Of a stretch of DNA of 64,000 nt, positions 17,934 to 27,135 are shown in pieces. The notes under the pieces are model-generated. The model ran no database searches. It was not told the DNA's origin and saw only the letters and a program-made list of their open reading frames with translations. The stretch is taken from assembly GCF_009687885.1 (NCBI RefSeq), contig NZ_BLAF01000004.1, positions 247,260 through 311,259 on the forward strand. Direction: 5' to 3'. Source of the stretch: Acrocarpospora pleiomorpha (GTDB lineage Bacteria > Actinomycetota > Actinomycetes > Streptosporangiales > Streptosporangiaceae). A program made the position numbers and the translations under genes. Position 1 is the stretch's first letter. Each line of letters begins with the position of its first letter.

Positions 17934-19915
17934 TGCGCGGCCTCAGCGACCGAGCCCTGCTGGACGTATTCGGGAACCGGTTGCAGGCGATCGCGGAGGA
18001 AATGGCCTACATCATCCAGCGCACGGGCTTCACCGTCTACGTGAAGGACGCCCTGGACTTCTCCGCGTCCCTGGTGAACCCGGCGGGGGAGACCATCGCC
18101 TACTCCCAGCGGCTCGGAGTGAGCATCACGCCGAAGTCCATGAAGGAGGCACTCCAAGCGGCCGGGCCCTACCAGCCCGGCGACATCGCCATCACCAACG
18201 ACCCGGCCTCCTCCGGGGGCCTGTCCACCCACCTGCCCGACATCTACCTGTGGAAGCCGGTATTCGACGGCGAGGACATCGTCTGTTTCCTCGCCTGCTT
18301 CATCCACAGCACGGACGTGGGAGGAAGTGTCTTCGGAAGCATCTCGCCCGCGAACACCGAGATCTACCAGGAGGGACTGAGGATCCCGCCGAAGAAGCTC
18401 TACCGGGCGGGCGAGATCAACCACGACATCCTCGACCTGTTCATGGCCAACTGCCGGATCCCTGAGCAGAACTGGGGAGACATCAAGGCGATCCTCGCGG
18501 CGATGAACACGGCGGAGGAGCGGCTGCACGGCATGGTGGACAGGTTCGGCGGTGCCGCGATCACCTCCGCCATGAACGACCTGGTCGACTACGCCGAAGA
18601 CTCGGCACGAGCCGCGATCCTGGCGATCCCCGATGGCGAGTACCACTGCGTCGACTACCTCGACAACGACATGCACTCCGATCGACCTGTACGCATCGAA
18701 CTCACGCTCCGCGTGCGGGGCGCCGAGTGCGAGTTCGACTTCACCGGTACCGACGCGCAGGTCCGTTCGGCGATGAACGTGCCTCTGTACGGGCAGATGC
18801 ACTACTTCATCGCGATGTCCTTCTTCATGTACCTGCACACCATCAACCCCACCTGCCCCTTGAACAGCGGAGTCCTGAGACCTCTGCGCGCGGTGATCGA
18901 GGAGGGCTCAATCCTGCACCCAGGCCCATCCGCCGCGGTCGGCGTGCGAGCCGCCACGGTATTCCGGGTCCAGGACGTGCTGCGGGCGACCCTGGCTCTG
19001 GCGGTGCCGTCCGTCGTGCCCGCCGCGTCGTCGGGGCAGGTGACCATCCCGCTCGTCTCCGTTCCCGCACTCAAGAAGAACGGGATGCTCCTCAGCACCG
19101 TCTCGCCGATCGTGGGCGGCTCCGGAGCACGCCCCGACCGGGACGGGATCGACGGCCGGGGCCTGAGCCTGTCACAGGGGAAGAACGTGCCGGCGGAACG
19201 GTTCGAGATGGACGTTCCGGTTGTGATGCGCTCGTTCGGGCTGGTCGCGGACTCGTGCGCTCCCGGCCGTTTCAGAGGGGGTGCGGCGATTCACGTGGAG
19301 GTCGAGGCGACCGCTCCCGGCACGGCCCTGACCGCCCGCGGCATGGAGCGCCTTCGCTTCCAGCCCTGGGGCATCGACGGCGGCCATGCCGGGTCGACCG
19401 GCCGCACAACCGTGACTCGAGTGGACGGAACCGTCGAGCCGATTGGGAAGATCGACGTCCTTCGGCTCGCTCCGGGTGAGCGCGTCCGCTTCGAGTCGGC
19501 ATCGGGCGGCGCGCACGGCAACCCACTGGACCGTGCGGTGAACTCCATCGCAGATGACGCGAAGCGCGGCCTTATCAGCGTCGAGCACGCTCGTGAAGCT
19601 TACGGAGTGGTGATTGAAGACGGCCAGGTGAACATGGACGCCACCACGGCGGTCCGCATCGTCATGGCCGACTCGGATCGGCCCGGTGGCCTCGACTTCG
19701 GATCGGCTCGCGCCGAGTACGACACGGCGTGGCCCGACGCCGCACGCGCTGAATTCAATGCAGTGGTCAAAGCGCTACCTGCTGCGGTGCAGATGCACAT
19801 TCGTGAACTGCTGCACGAACGAGCAAGTCACCGGATTACCTCGGGGGAATCGGTCTCGCCGGAACTCATCCAAGCCGAGTGGAGAGAGATCAAAAAGCTC
19901 TTCCGGATGGCCTGA
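17933..19915 (+). CDS. hyuB: hydantoinase/oxoprolinase subunit B
   Basis: A 660-residue partner subunit of HyuA. Family landmarks: an N-terminal RLQAIAEEMAYIIQRTGF segment, NDPASSGGLSTHLPDI, and a FRGGAAIHVEVEA stretch in the second half. The ATG shares one base with the hyuA stop (TGATG), implying equimolar translation. Length is normal for this family (roughly 520-700). It continues into the second importer, so ring opening and uptake appear to be transcribed together. Confidence 0.9.
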   Translation: MRGLSDRALLDVFGNRLQAIAEEMAYIIQRTGFTVYVKDALDFSASLVNPAGETIAYSQRLGVSITPKSMKEALQAAGPYQPGDIAITNDPASSGGLSTHLPDIYLWKPVFDGEDIVCFLACFIHSTDVGGSVFGSISPANTEIYQEGLRIPPKKLYRAGEINHDILDLFMANCRIPEQNWGDIKAILAAMNTAEERLHGMVDRFGGAAITSAMNDLVDYAEDSARAAILAIPDGEYHCVDYLDNDMHSDRPVRIELTLRVRGAECEFDFTGTDAQVRSAMNVPLYGQMHYFIAMSFFMYLHTINPTCPLNSGVLRPLRAVIEEGSILHPGPSAAVGVRAATVFRVQDVLRATLALAVPSVVPAASSGQVTIPLVSVPALKKNGMLLSTVSPIVGGSGARPDRDGIDGRGLSLSQGKNVPAERFEMDVPVVMRSFGLVADSCAPGRFRGGAAIHVEVEATAPGTALTARGMERLRFQPWGIDGGHAGSTGRTTVTRVDGTVEPIGKIDVLRLAPGERVRFESASGGAHGNPLDRAVNSIADDAKRGLISVEHAREAYGVVIEDGQVNMDATTAVRIVMADSDRPGGLDFGSARAEYDTAWPDAARAEFNAVVKALPAAVQMHIRELLHERASHRITSGESVSPELIQAEWREIKKLFRMA

Positions 19916-19958
19916 GCTGCGGTCGAAGCTTACTGAGTACCATCGAAAGGTTAGTGCA

Positions 19959-21494
19959 ATGTCCATTATAGGGAAGGCAAGGGGCCGGTTTACGGTCGCT
20001 GCCGTGATCGGGTCAGTGATGCTGGCCCTCGCTGGCTGCGCCAGCGGTTCGACCGGCGGTTCAACAGACGGAGCCAGTGGGCCCGGCGACCAGATCCTCA
20101 AAATACTCACCGCGACCGAGCCCCGGAGCCTCAACCCCGTCGTGGATGTCGGCAAGGGCGCCGGAAACATCCAGCGAACGGTAGTGGAATACCTGATCGC
20201 CACCGACGAGTCCGGAGTTCCCAACAAGGAGGGACTCGTCACCGCCTGGGCGAGGTCCTCACCGGTCACCTGGGAACTCTCGGTGCGGGAGGGCGTGGAA
20301 TTCTCCAATGGCGAGAAACTCGACGCGGAGGCTGTCGCTCAGTCGATCACCCTCACCCGAGACTCCGAAGGAATTCTCGCCGCCTACCTCTCGGGCGTCG
20401 ACGCGAAAGCGACCGCAGACTACAAAGTCGAGGTCACGACAGAGAAGTCGCTCGGCATCCTGCCTGACATCCTCAGTATCGTGCCGGCACTTCCGCCGAA
20501 GTATTACGAGCAGGTGGGCCGAGACGGGTTCGGTACGTCGCCGATCGGCACCGGCCCGTTCGTCTTCGGTTCTTGGACGAAGGGCCAATCGATCTCGGTA
20601 ACCCGTAACGACCGCTATTGGGGTGGCGCTGTCGGCTACAAGGGCGTCACCCTGACGTGGACCCCCGAGGCGTCGAGCCAGGTGTCGCAGCTCACCACCG
20701 GAGCCGTCGACATCGTCGACAACGTCGACCCGACTGTCGCGGGCCAACTGAACTCCGCGGACGTCACGGTCAAAAGCCGGCTCGGGCAAAGAACCATGTA
20801 TCTCCTCATGAACGTCTTCGAGCCGCCGTTCAACAAGGTCGAGGCACGCCGCGCCGTGGTGCAGGCGATCGATCGCGGCGCCATCACCTCATTGCTGGCC
20901 GACCAAGGGGCCACCCCCTCGCTTTGGCCGCCGAATTTCGGTAGCAGCACGTCGGGAGGCCAGAATCTCACCGTCTCGAAGGACGCCGCCGCCACCGACT
21001 TCCAGAAGGCCGGTGTTTCCAGTATCCCGTTCATCTACACGATCGGCCGATATCCCCAGGACTCGCAGATGGCAGAGGCCATCGGCGCGATGCTCGGCGA
21101 TGCCAACGTCAAGGTCGACCTGAACGGCCTGGAGTACAACACGTTCATCAAGCAGGTGCTCGGTCGTGGACCCGCCGGCTTGATCATGATCGGGATCGCA
21201 CCGCTCTACCCCTCCGAGGACGCCATCGCGCAGACGATCCTGAAGACGAACGGCGTCGAGAACTACTGCGCAGACGCCGAGCTCGACAAGGAGGTCGCCG
21301 CTGTGCGCGAGATCGACGACCGCGAGAAGAGAAGCGCCCGCTACTCCGAGCTTCAGAACGAGGTGCTGAACGACCGCGTCTGCGTCATGCCGCTGTTCAA
21401 CTTCCAGGACATCGTCGCAGTCTCAAACCGGGTAAAGGGCTTTGAGCAGAGGGCAGATCAGTACATCGATGTCCGCAAGTTGACATTCACCTGA
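19959..21494 (+). CDS. dipeptide-type ABC receptor lipoprotein 2
   Basis: A 511-residue SBP_bac_5 receptor. The signal peptide ends in lipobox LAGC with the lipidated Cys at residue 27. Ligand-domain landmarks: LTATEPRSLNP, GTGPFVFGSWTKG. ATG 19959 has GAAAGG upstream. It differs clearly from the receptor at 1815, so the two importers probably take up different compounds, or two forms of one compound. The stop overlaps the ATPase start (TGATG). Confidence 0.92.
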   Translation: MSIIGKARGRFTVAAVIGSVMLALAGCASGSTGGSTDGASGPGDQILKILTATEPRSLNPVVDVGKGAGNIQRTVVEYLIATDESGVPNKEGLVTAWARSSPVTWELSVREGVEFSNGEKLDAEAVAQSITLTRDSEGILAAYLSGVDAKATADYKVEVTTEKSLGILPDILSIVPALPPKYYEQVGRDGFGTSPIGTGPFVFGSWTKGQSISVTRNDRYWGGAVGYKGVTLTWTPEASSQVSQLTTGAVDIVDNVDPTVAGQLNSADVTVKSRLGQRTMYLLMNVFEPPFNKVEARRAVVQAIDRGAITSLLADQGATPSLWPPNFGSSTSGGQNLTVSKDAAATDFQKAGVSSIPFIYTIGRYPQDSQMAEAIGAMLGDANVKVDLNGLEYNTFIKQVLGRGPAGLIMIGIAPLYPSEDAIAQTILKTNGVENYCADAELDKEVAAVREIDDREKRSARYSELQNEVLNDRVCVMPLFNFQDIVAVSNRVKGFEQRADQYIDVRKLTFT

Positions 21495-22393
21495 TGATCC
21501 AGCCAGAACAGTCGCTGTCAGTGACTGACACAGCCAGTGCCACACACCGGCAGGCGGTTCTGAGAGCGGAGGGCCTGCGCGTCGAGTACCGGCGCGCGGG
21601 CCACCCGTCCGTGATCGCCGTCGATGGGGTGACCTTCTCGATCGAGGAGGGGCGATGCCTCGCATTGGTGGGGGAGTCAGGGTCGGGCAAATCGAGCGTG
21701 GCGATGGCCACAATGGGCTTCGCACCAGTGACAGACGGCACCCTCGAGGTGCTCGGCCACGATGTCGCCGACTTCTCGACCCGTCGCGGCCGACGCCGGC
21801 GAACCGGCGTTCAGATGGTTTTCCAAGATCCCCAGGCATCGCTGGATCCTCGCCAGTCGGTGGCTTCCGGCCTCGCCGAACTCCGCCGGCTGCACGCGGA
21901 ACGTTGTGTCGACGCCAGTGACGAGGAATTGCTGCGGCGCGTGGGACTGCCCGCCGATGCTCTGGTCCGGTACCCCCATCAGCTCAGCGGGGGGCAGATT
22001 CAGCGAATCGTGCTCGCGCGGGCACTGATGCTCCAGCCCAAGCTTCTGGTGGCCGACGAACCCACGTCCGGGCTCGACGTGACAGTGCAGCAGCAGGTCA
22101 TCGCCCTGCTCCGCAGGTTGATCGACGAGACCGGAGTAGCGGTCCTGTTCATTACCCACAACCTGCCCTTGGTCACCCACATCGCCGAGGAAACCGCGGT
22201 GATGGCGTCGGGGAAGATATGCGAGATCGGGCCGGCCGACGCCGTCCTGCGCCATCCGGAGCACGCGTACACACGCACGCTACTCGCGGCCAGCCCAGGC
22301 CAGGCGATGCAACGTCGCCTGGCCGTCAGGGACTCTCCCGCGAAGGGGAAGCACATAGATGCCGACGACGGTATTGAGGGCGCTGTCCGATGA
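21494..22393 (+). CDS. ABC ATPase, DppF/OppF type (importer 2)
   Basis: A 299-residue ATPase with Walker A GESGSGKSS, Q-loop MVFQDPQASLDPRQ, signature LSGGQIQR, Walker B LLVADEPTSGLD and H-loop ITHN. Shorter at the C-terminus than the importer 1 homologue and without the Cys-rich tail. Unusually placed directly after the receptor and before the permeases. Confidence 0.9.
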   Translation: MIQPEQSLSVTDTASATHRQAVLRAEGLRVEYRRAGHPSVIAVDGVTFSIEEGRCLALVGESGSGKSSVAMATMGFAPVTDGTLEVLGHDVADFSTRRGRRRRTGVQMVFQDPQASLDPRQSVASGLAELRRLHAERCVDASDEELLRRVGLPADALVRYPHQLSGGQIQRIVLARALMLQPKLLVADEPTSGLDVTVQQQVIALLRRLIDETGVAVLFITHNLPLVTHIAEETAVMASGKICEIGPADAVLRHPEHAYTRTLLAASPGQAMQRRLAVRDSPAKGKHIDADDGIEGAVR

Positions 22394-23370
22394 CCCAAAC
22401 GGAAGCACGCAAGCCACCGGCCCCCGCGCGAGCTCCGAAGAGCGGCCGATTCCGAGCCCAGCGAATCGGCTCTGTTCTGCTGGGCTACACCGTCACCCTG
22501 TGGCTCGTTGTCACAACGGTGTTCTTCATCGGCTCGGTCCTCGGTGACCCGGCCGCCGCCAAGCTCGGGCCGGGCGCGACCGCGGAACAGGTCGAGGCAC
22601 TGCGACAGCAGATGGGATTCGACCGCCCGCTGATCGCCCAGTACGGCTCCTTCCTGTCGCACCTCGCCAGGGGAGACCTGGGCGTCTCCGCGCAATACTC
22701 CACGCCCAACCTGGAACTCGTCATGGCTCGGCTGCCGTACACATTCCAGTTGGCCGGCCTCGCGCTCGCGATAGCTGTGCTGGTGGGCGTCCCGCTGGGC
22801 GCCTTCGCCGGTGTCAGGAAAGGATCGTGGTGCGATCGCCTGGTCACGGGCGTCACCGTACTGATGCAATCCGTCCCCGAGTTCTGGCTGGGACTGCTCG
22901 GCATCTACATCTTCGCCGTCCACCTGGAACTTCTCCCCGTCGGGGGCGCCGGAGGGGCGGATCACCTGATCATGCCCGCGATCGTGCTGTCGACCTATCC
23001 CATGGGGCAGATCGCGCGAGTGATGCGGTCCTCGGTCATCGAGGTGCTGCACGAGAGCTACATCGAGTCGGCCCTGGCACACGGGCTTCCCCGGCGCACG
23101 GTCCTGCTGACCCACTGCCTGAGAAACGCCTCCATACCGGTCCTGTCGGTAGTCGGGGTCCAGGTGGGCACGCTCCTTGGCAGCGCGGTCACGGTCGAGG
23201 TGGTGTTCGGCTGGCCCGGTCTTGGAAGCCTGGCGACACAGGCAGTGCTCACCCGCGACCTCGTTCTCGTCGAGGCGATCGTTGTCGTCGTGGCCGTGAT
23301 CTTCCTTGCGGTCAACCTGCTGATCGAAATCTTGTATCGGATCGTTGATCCAAGGATTGGGTCTTCATGA
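22390..23370 (+). CDS. ABC permease, DppB type (importer 2)
   Basis: A 326-residue integral membrane permease with about six hydrophobic segments. The N-terminal part resembles DppB (GATAEQVEALRQQMGFDRPL) and the coupling loop is ESYIESALAHGLPRRTVLLTH. Start and stop both overlap neighbours by 4 nt (ATGA). Confidence 0.91.
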   Translation: MTQTEARKPPAPARAPKSGRFRAQRIGSVLLGYTVTLWLVVTTVFFIGSVLGDPAAAKLGPGATAEQVEALRQQMGFDRPLIAQYGSFLSHLARGDLGVSAQYSTPNLELVMARLPYTFQLAGLALAIAVLVGVPLGAFAGVRKGSWCDRLVTGVTVLMQSVPEFWLGLLGIYIFAVHLELLPVGGAGGADHLIMPAIVLSTYPMGQIARVMRSSVIEVLHESYIESALAHGLPRRTVLLTHCLRNASIPVLSVVGVQVGTLLGSAVTVEVVFGWPGLGSLATQAVLTRDLVLVEAIVVVVAVIFLAVNLLIEILYRIVDPRIGSS

Positions 23371-24221
23371 CCGGCGTACAGAGGAAATCGGATCTCCGCG
23401 GCGGGCTGCGCCGTCTCCCGCTGAGTGCCTGGGTCCTGGTGGTCTTTGCAGTCGTGGGAAGTATCGGCCCGTTTTTGCCGGGGATCGACCCGCTCACCCA
23501 GGACCTGACCTCGCGGCTGCGTCCTCCCGCCTTCCTGGACGGGGGAACGTGGGACCATCCACTCGGCACCGATCAGCTGGGACGCGATGTGCTGGCGCGA
23601 CTCGTGGTCGGGTGCCGGCTCAGCCTGATGATCGCGTCCCTGTCGGTACTTCTCGGCGCCGCCTTCGGCACGCTCCTCGGCCTTCTGGCCGGCTACCGCC
23701 GCGGCCCGGTCGACATCGTGATCTCCCGTCTCACCGAGACCCAGCTGGTGTTTCCCTCGATTCTGCTGGCGATGGCGATCGTGACGTCGGTCGGGCGGAG
23801 CCTTCCGGTCATCGTCGTCACACTGGCCATCATCGGATGGGCCCAGTACGCACGCGTCGTTCGCGCGGAGGTGATGTCCCTTCGGGAGCGCCCCTTCGTG
23901 CGCGGCCTGGAGGCCGCGGGCATGGGACCGGCCCGGATCATGGTGCGGCACCTGCTGCCGAACGTTCTCAACACCATTCTGGTCCTGGGCAGCCTTCAGG
24001 TCGGCCACATGCTGCTGGCCGAGTCGGCGATGGGATTCCTGGGGATCGGGCTGGCGCCCCCGGCCACGAGCTGGGGCGTCATGCTCGCCGAGAGCCGGAG
24101 CTTCCTCGAGACCGCACCATGGCTCGCCGTCATCCCGGGATTGCTGATCACGCTCGTCGTTCTCTCGATCAATTTCTTCGGCGACCGCCTCAGGCACCGC
24201 CACGATCCCAGGAGCCGCTAG
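23367..24221 (+). CDS. ABC permease, DppC type (importer 2)
   Basis: A 284-residue permease of the DppC family. Conserved GTDQLGRDVLARLVVGCR early and a coupling loop RPFVRGLEAAGMGPARIM. About six membrane spans. Here the DppC unit is a separate gene, unlike the fused version at 4373-6319. It shares its final base with the next GTG start. Confidence 0.91.
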   Translation: MTGVQRKSDLRGGLRRLPLSAWVLVVFAVVGSIGPFLPGIDPLTQDLTSRLRPPAFLDGGTWDHPLGTDQLGRDVLARLVVGCRLSLMIASLSVLLGAAFGTLLGLLAGYRRGPVDIVISRLTETQLVFPSILLAMAIVTSVGRSLPVIVVTLAIIGWAQYARVVRAEVMSLRERPFVRGLEAAGMGPARIMVRHLLPNVLNTILVLGSLQVGHMLLAESAMGFLGIGLAPPATSWGVMLAESRSFLETAPWLAVIPGLLITLVVLSINFFGDRLRHRHDPRSR

Positions 24222-25021
24222 TGGACGCGCAGGGGCTACAGGTGGACAACTTGACCGTGGCCTACCGTGTGAGCGGTGAGCTCGCCGCGCCGGCCCTCCG
24301 CGACGCCACATTTCAGCTCAACCCGGGCGAGATCCTCGGCCTCGTAGGCGAGTCGGGCAGCGGCAAGTCCACCCTCGGCCGGAGCATCATCGGGCTGCTT
24401 CCCTCCAACGCGGAAGTGCGTGACGGCGAGATCCGGCTCGGGAACAGCGTGATCATGTCCCCACGGGGCGACCGCACCCGCCAATTCCGCGGGTCGCACG
24501 TCGGCTACGTGTTCCAGAACGCCCTGAGCTCACTGAACCCGACCATGCGGATAGGAACCCAGCTGAATCAGGTGATCCGCAGACATCGGCCGAACCTCTC
24601 GCGTCGCGAGCGACGTCATCTCGCGCAGGACCTGCTTGAGCGCAACGCTCTACGAGACGTGGATCGCGTGCTCCGGGTCTTCCCGCACCAGCTGTCGGGG
24701 GGTATGCGGCAGCGTGTCGCGATCGCGTTGGCCGTGGTCGCCCGCCCGGACGTCCTGATCGCCGATGAGTGCACGACGGCCCTCGATGTCTCCGCCCAGG
24801 CGAAGGTCGTGGACCACCTCGCCGGCCTGGTACGCGAAGAGGGCATGGCGATGCTGTTCATCACACACGACCTGCTACTCGCGGGTGATCTCTGCGACCG
24901 GATCTGTGTGATGAAAGATGGAGCGATCATGGAGCTCGGACGGGCTGAGCAGGTCATCTTCGACCCCGTCCACGCCTACACCCAGTCCCTCCTCGCCTCG
25001 GTTCCTCGCATTGAGGTCTGA
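24221..25021 (+). CDS. ABC ATPase, DppD type (importer 2)
   Basis: A 266-residue ATPase with Walker A GESGSGKST, Q-loop YVFQNALSSLNP, signature LSGGMRQR and H-loop FITHD. The Walker B region reads LLIADECT-like (DVLIADECTTALD), with Cys replacing the usual Pro after the catalytic Glu, a mild oddity. The GTG start overlaps the preceding TAG by one base. Completes importer 2. Confidence 0.9.
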   Translation: MDAQGLQVDNLTVAYRVSGELAAPALRDATFQLNPGEILGLVGESGSGKSTLGRSIIGLLPSNAEVRDGEIRLGNSVIMSPRGDRTRQFRGSHVGYVFQNALSSLNPTMRIGTQLNQVIRRHRPNLSRRERRHLAQDLLERNALRDVDRVLRVFPHQLSGGMRQRVAIALAVVARPDVLIADECTTALDVSAQAKVVDHLAGLVREEGMAMLFITHDLLLAGDLCDRICVMKDGAIMELGRAEQVIFDPVHAYTQSLLASVPRIEV

Positions 25022-25066
25022 ACCGCCCCCGCAACTGATCGCCGCGCTACCCGAAGGAGCCCCCGA

Positions 25067-26173
25067 GTGAGCAGCATGCCCGACGCCGCAGCCATGGCCG
25101 AGGACCGCTTCTCCGACGCCGCCGATCGTGATTGGTCGCGGGAGGCGCTGGCACGACTCACCGCTGACGCGGCACGTACCGGCGAGACGAATCTCCTGAA
25201 ACTGAACATCTTCTCCAGCAGCGGCGTCGACATCTACCTCAAGGACGAGTCGACACACCCGACGGGAAGCCTCAAGCACCGATTGGCGCACTCCTTGTTC
25301 GTCTACGGCATCTGCAACGGCTGGATCCGTGAGGGCACCACCGTCGTGGAGTCCTCGAGCGGGTCGACGGCCGTGTCGGAGGCATACTTCGCCCGGCTCC
25401 TGGGTCTGTCTTACGTCGCAGTAGTGCCCAAGAGCACCTCTCTGTCCAAGGTCCGGCTCATCGAGCAGTTCGGTGGGGTCTGCCACCTGGTAGGGGATGG
25501 ACGTCACCCGACGGCGGTCGCGGCCGAGATCGCCCAGCGCCCCAACCACCACTTCATCGATCAGTTCACCTACGCGGAACGGGCCACCGACTGGAGGAAC
25601 GGCTTAGGAGCGATCATCCTCGAACAACTCGGTCATGAAAGATATCCGACGCCCGAGTGGGTCGTTCTCGGCGCCGGAACCGGTGGCACGAGCGCGTCGA
25701 TCGGCCGGTACATCCGCTTCCGGGGAGTGCCGACCCGGCTGGCGGTCGTCGACCCCGAAGGCTCGGCCTACTTCGACGGGTGGAAGCACTCGGGCTGCGC
25801 TGTCGGCCGCGGCTCCCGAATCGAGGGCATCGGACGTCCCACGGTCGAGCCCAGCTTCATCGGGTCGGTGGTCGACCGGATGATGCGGGTTCCGGATGCC
25901 GCCTCCATCGCCACGATGAGGTGGCTCGACGAAGAGGCCGGCATCACAGCGGGGGGATCAACCGGAACCAACGTCTGGGGTTGTCTCCGGCTCGCGGCGG
26001 AGATGGTCTCCGCGGGCAGGTCCGGGAGCATCGTGTCACTGATCTGCGACTCAGGCCGGCGGTACGCGAACACCTACTACGACGACGACTGGCTGGCCCA
26101 GGAAGGCATTGACATCTCGGGCGTGCAGGACGACCTCCACGCGCTGCTCGCCCACGACAAGCACTCTGTGTGA
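25067..26173 (+). CDS. PLP-dependent cysteine desulfhydrase/synthase-like enzyme (Cds1-like)
   Basis: A 368-residue fold-type II PLP enzyme. The PLP Lys is probably Lys70 in HPTGSLKHR, followed by SSSGSTAVSEA and the glycine-rich phosphate loop GAGTGGTSASIGRY. The KDESTHPTGS context is typical of the mycobacterial Cds1-type cysteine desulfhydrase group, which splits L-cysteine to sulfide, pyruvate and ammonia; related enzymes are cysteine synthases. GTG 25067 is preceded by GAAGGAGC. Its position beside importer 2 suggests release of sulfur or an amino group from an amino-acid-like breakdown product; this is inference. Confidence 0.72.
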   Translation: MSSMPDAAAMAEDRFSDAADRDWSREALARLTADAARTGETNLLKLNIFSSSGVDIYLKDESTHPTGSLKHRLAHSLFVYGICNGWIREGTTVVESSSGSTAVSEAYFARLLGLSYVAVVPKSTSLSKVRLIEQFGGVCHLVGDGRHPTAVAAEIAQRPNHHFIDQFTYAERATDWRNGLGAIILEQLGHERYPTPEWVVLGAGTGGTSASIGRYIRFRGVPTRLAVVDPEGSAYFDGWKHSGCAVGRGSRIEGIGRPTVEPSFIGSVVDRMMRVPDAASIATMRWLDEEAGITAGGSTGTNVWGCLRLAAEMVSAGRSGSIVSLICDSGRRYANTYYDDDWLAQEGIDISGVQDDLHALLAHDKHSV

Positions 26174-26185
26174 GGAGAACCACAA

Positions 26186-27064
26186 ATGCTCGAAAAGCTC
26201 GTGCGCGACGACGACGCTCTGCAGGCGATCTTCGAGAAAGTGTCCAATACCCATCGCTGGGGTTCCGATGACGTGCTCGGCACGCTGAACTTCATCGACG
26301 CCGCCAAACGAGTCGAGGCCGCGCGCCTGGTCACCGAGGGGTTGTCCGTCTCCCTGTCGCGTCCGTTCAAACCGGACGTGCAGCACATGGTCTTCGTCGG
26401 GAGCGGCGAAGCGTCGGCGTACGACTATTTCGGTGTCGCCTGCCACGGATTGGTGAACACGCATCTGGACGCTCTCGCGCACTCACAGTTCGAGGGCCGC
26501 ATGTACAACGGGGTGCCCATCACCGAGTCCTTCAAGAGGGATGGGGTCCACTATGGCGCGATCACCGCGCAGGGTGACGGGATATTCACCCGCGGAGTTC
26601 TGCTGGATGTCGCCGGTGCCCTGGGGCTGGAGTGGTTCCCGCCCGGGTCCGGCATCACCGTTGCCGATCTGGAAGCCGCCGAGCAGATGGCCGGTGTCAC
26701 CGTAGGCCGCGGCGACGCGCTTTTTGTCCGTTGCGGATTCCTCGATTACGTCGCCGGGCACGGCATTCCATCCGCCCGTCCCGGCCTGCTGCCCGAGACG
26801 TACGAATGGATGCACGAGAGGGAAATCGCCGTCTACGGCGGCGACTGCACCGAGCCGATCCCGTACCCCAGCGACCGGTTCACCTACCCCCTGCATGCGA
26901 TCGGGCTGGTGTCGATGGGCCTGATCCTCCTCGATCACCCAGAGGTGGAGCGGCTCGCGGACACCTGCCGTGAGCTGGGCCGCTACGAGTTCCTGCTCAC
27001 CGTGGCCCCGTTGCTACTCGAGAAGGGCACGGGATCCCCGGTCAATCCGGTCGCCACGTTCTGA
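26186..27064 (+). CDS. cyclase-family hydrolase (kynurenine-formamidase-like)
   Basis: A 292-residue protein of the PF04199 cyclase family. The metal-binding HxDxxxH motif is His93-Asp95-His99 in NTHLDALAHS. Members hydrolyse N-formyl or other amides and lactones, or act in isatin and N-heterocycle pathways. GAGGAGAA lies upstream of ATG 26186, 12 nt after the PLP gene. Last gene of the hyuA operon, ending at a strong hairpin. A hydrolytic step on an acyclic formamide or amide produced by ring opening would fit. Confidence 0.85.
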   Translation: MLEKLVRDDDALQAIFEKVSNTHRWGSDDVLGTLNFIDAAKRVEAARLVTEGLSVSLSRPFKPDVQHMVFVGSGEASAYDYFGVACHGLVNTHLDALAHSQFEGRMYNGVPITESFKRDGVHYGAITAQGDGIFTRGVLLDVAGALGLEWFPPGSGITVADLEAAEQMAGVTVGRGDALFVRCGFLDYVAGHGIPSARPGLLPETYEWMHEREIAVYGGDCTEPIPYPSDRFTYPLHAIGLVSMGLILLDHPEVERLADTCRELGRYEFLLTVAPLLLEKGTGSPVNPVATF

Positions 27065-27071
27065 ACACGCG

Positions 27072-27103
27072 ACCGCTTGCCTGCGGGGTTGCACGCAAGC
27101 GGT
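27072..27103. terminator. hairpin terminator between convergent genes
   Basis: ACCGCTTGC (27072-27080) pairs perfectly with GCAAGCGGT (27095-27103) around a 14-nt loop, followed by a T-rich stretch (TCAATCTTGTTG). It separates the hyuA operon from the convergent IclR gene. Confidence 0.7.
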
Positions 27104-27135
27104 TCAATCTTGTTGTGGGGACCAGCCAGGAGGGG

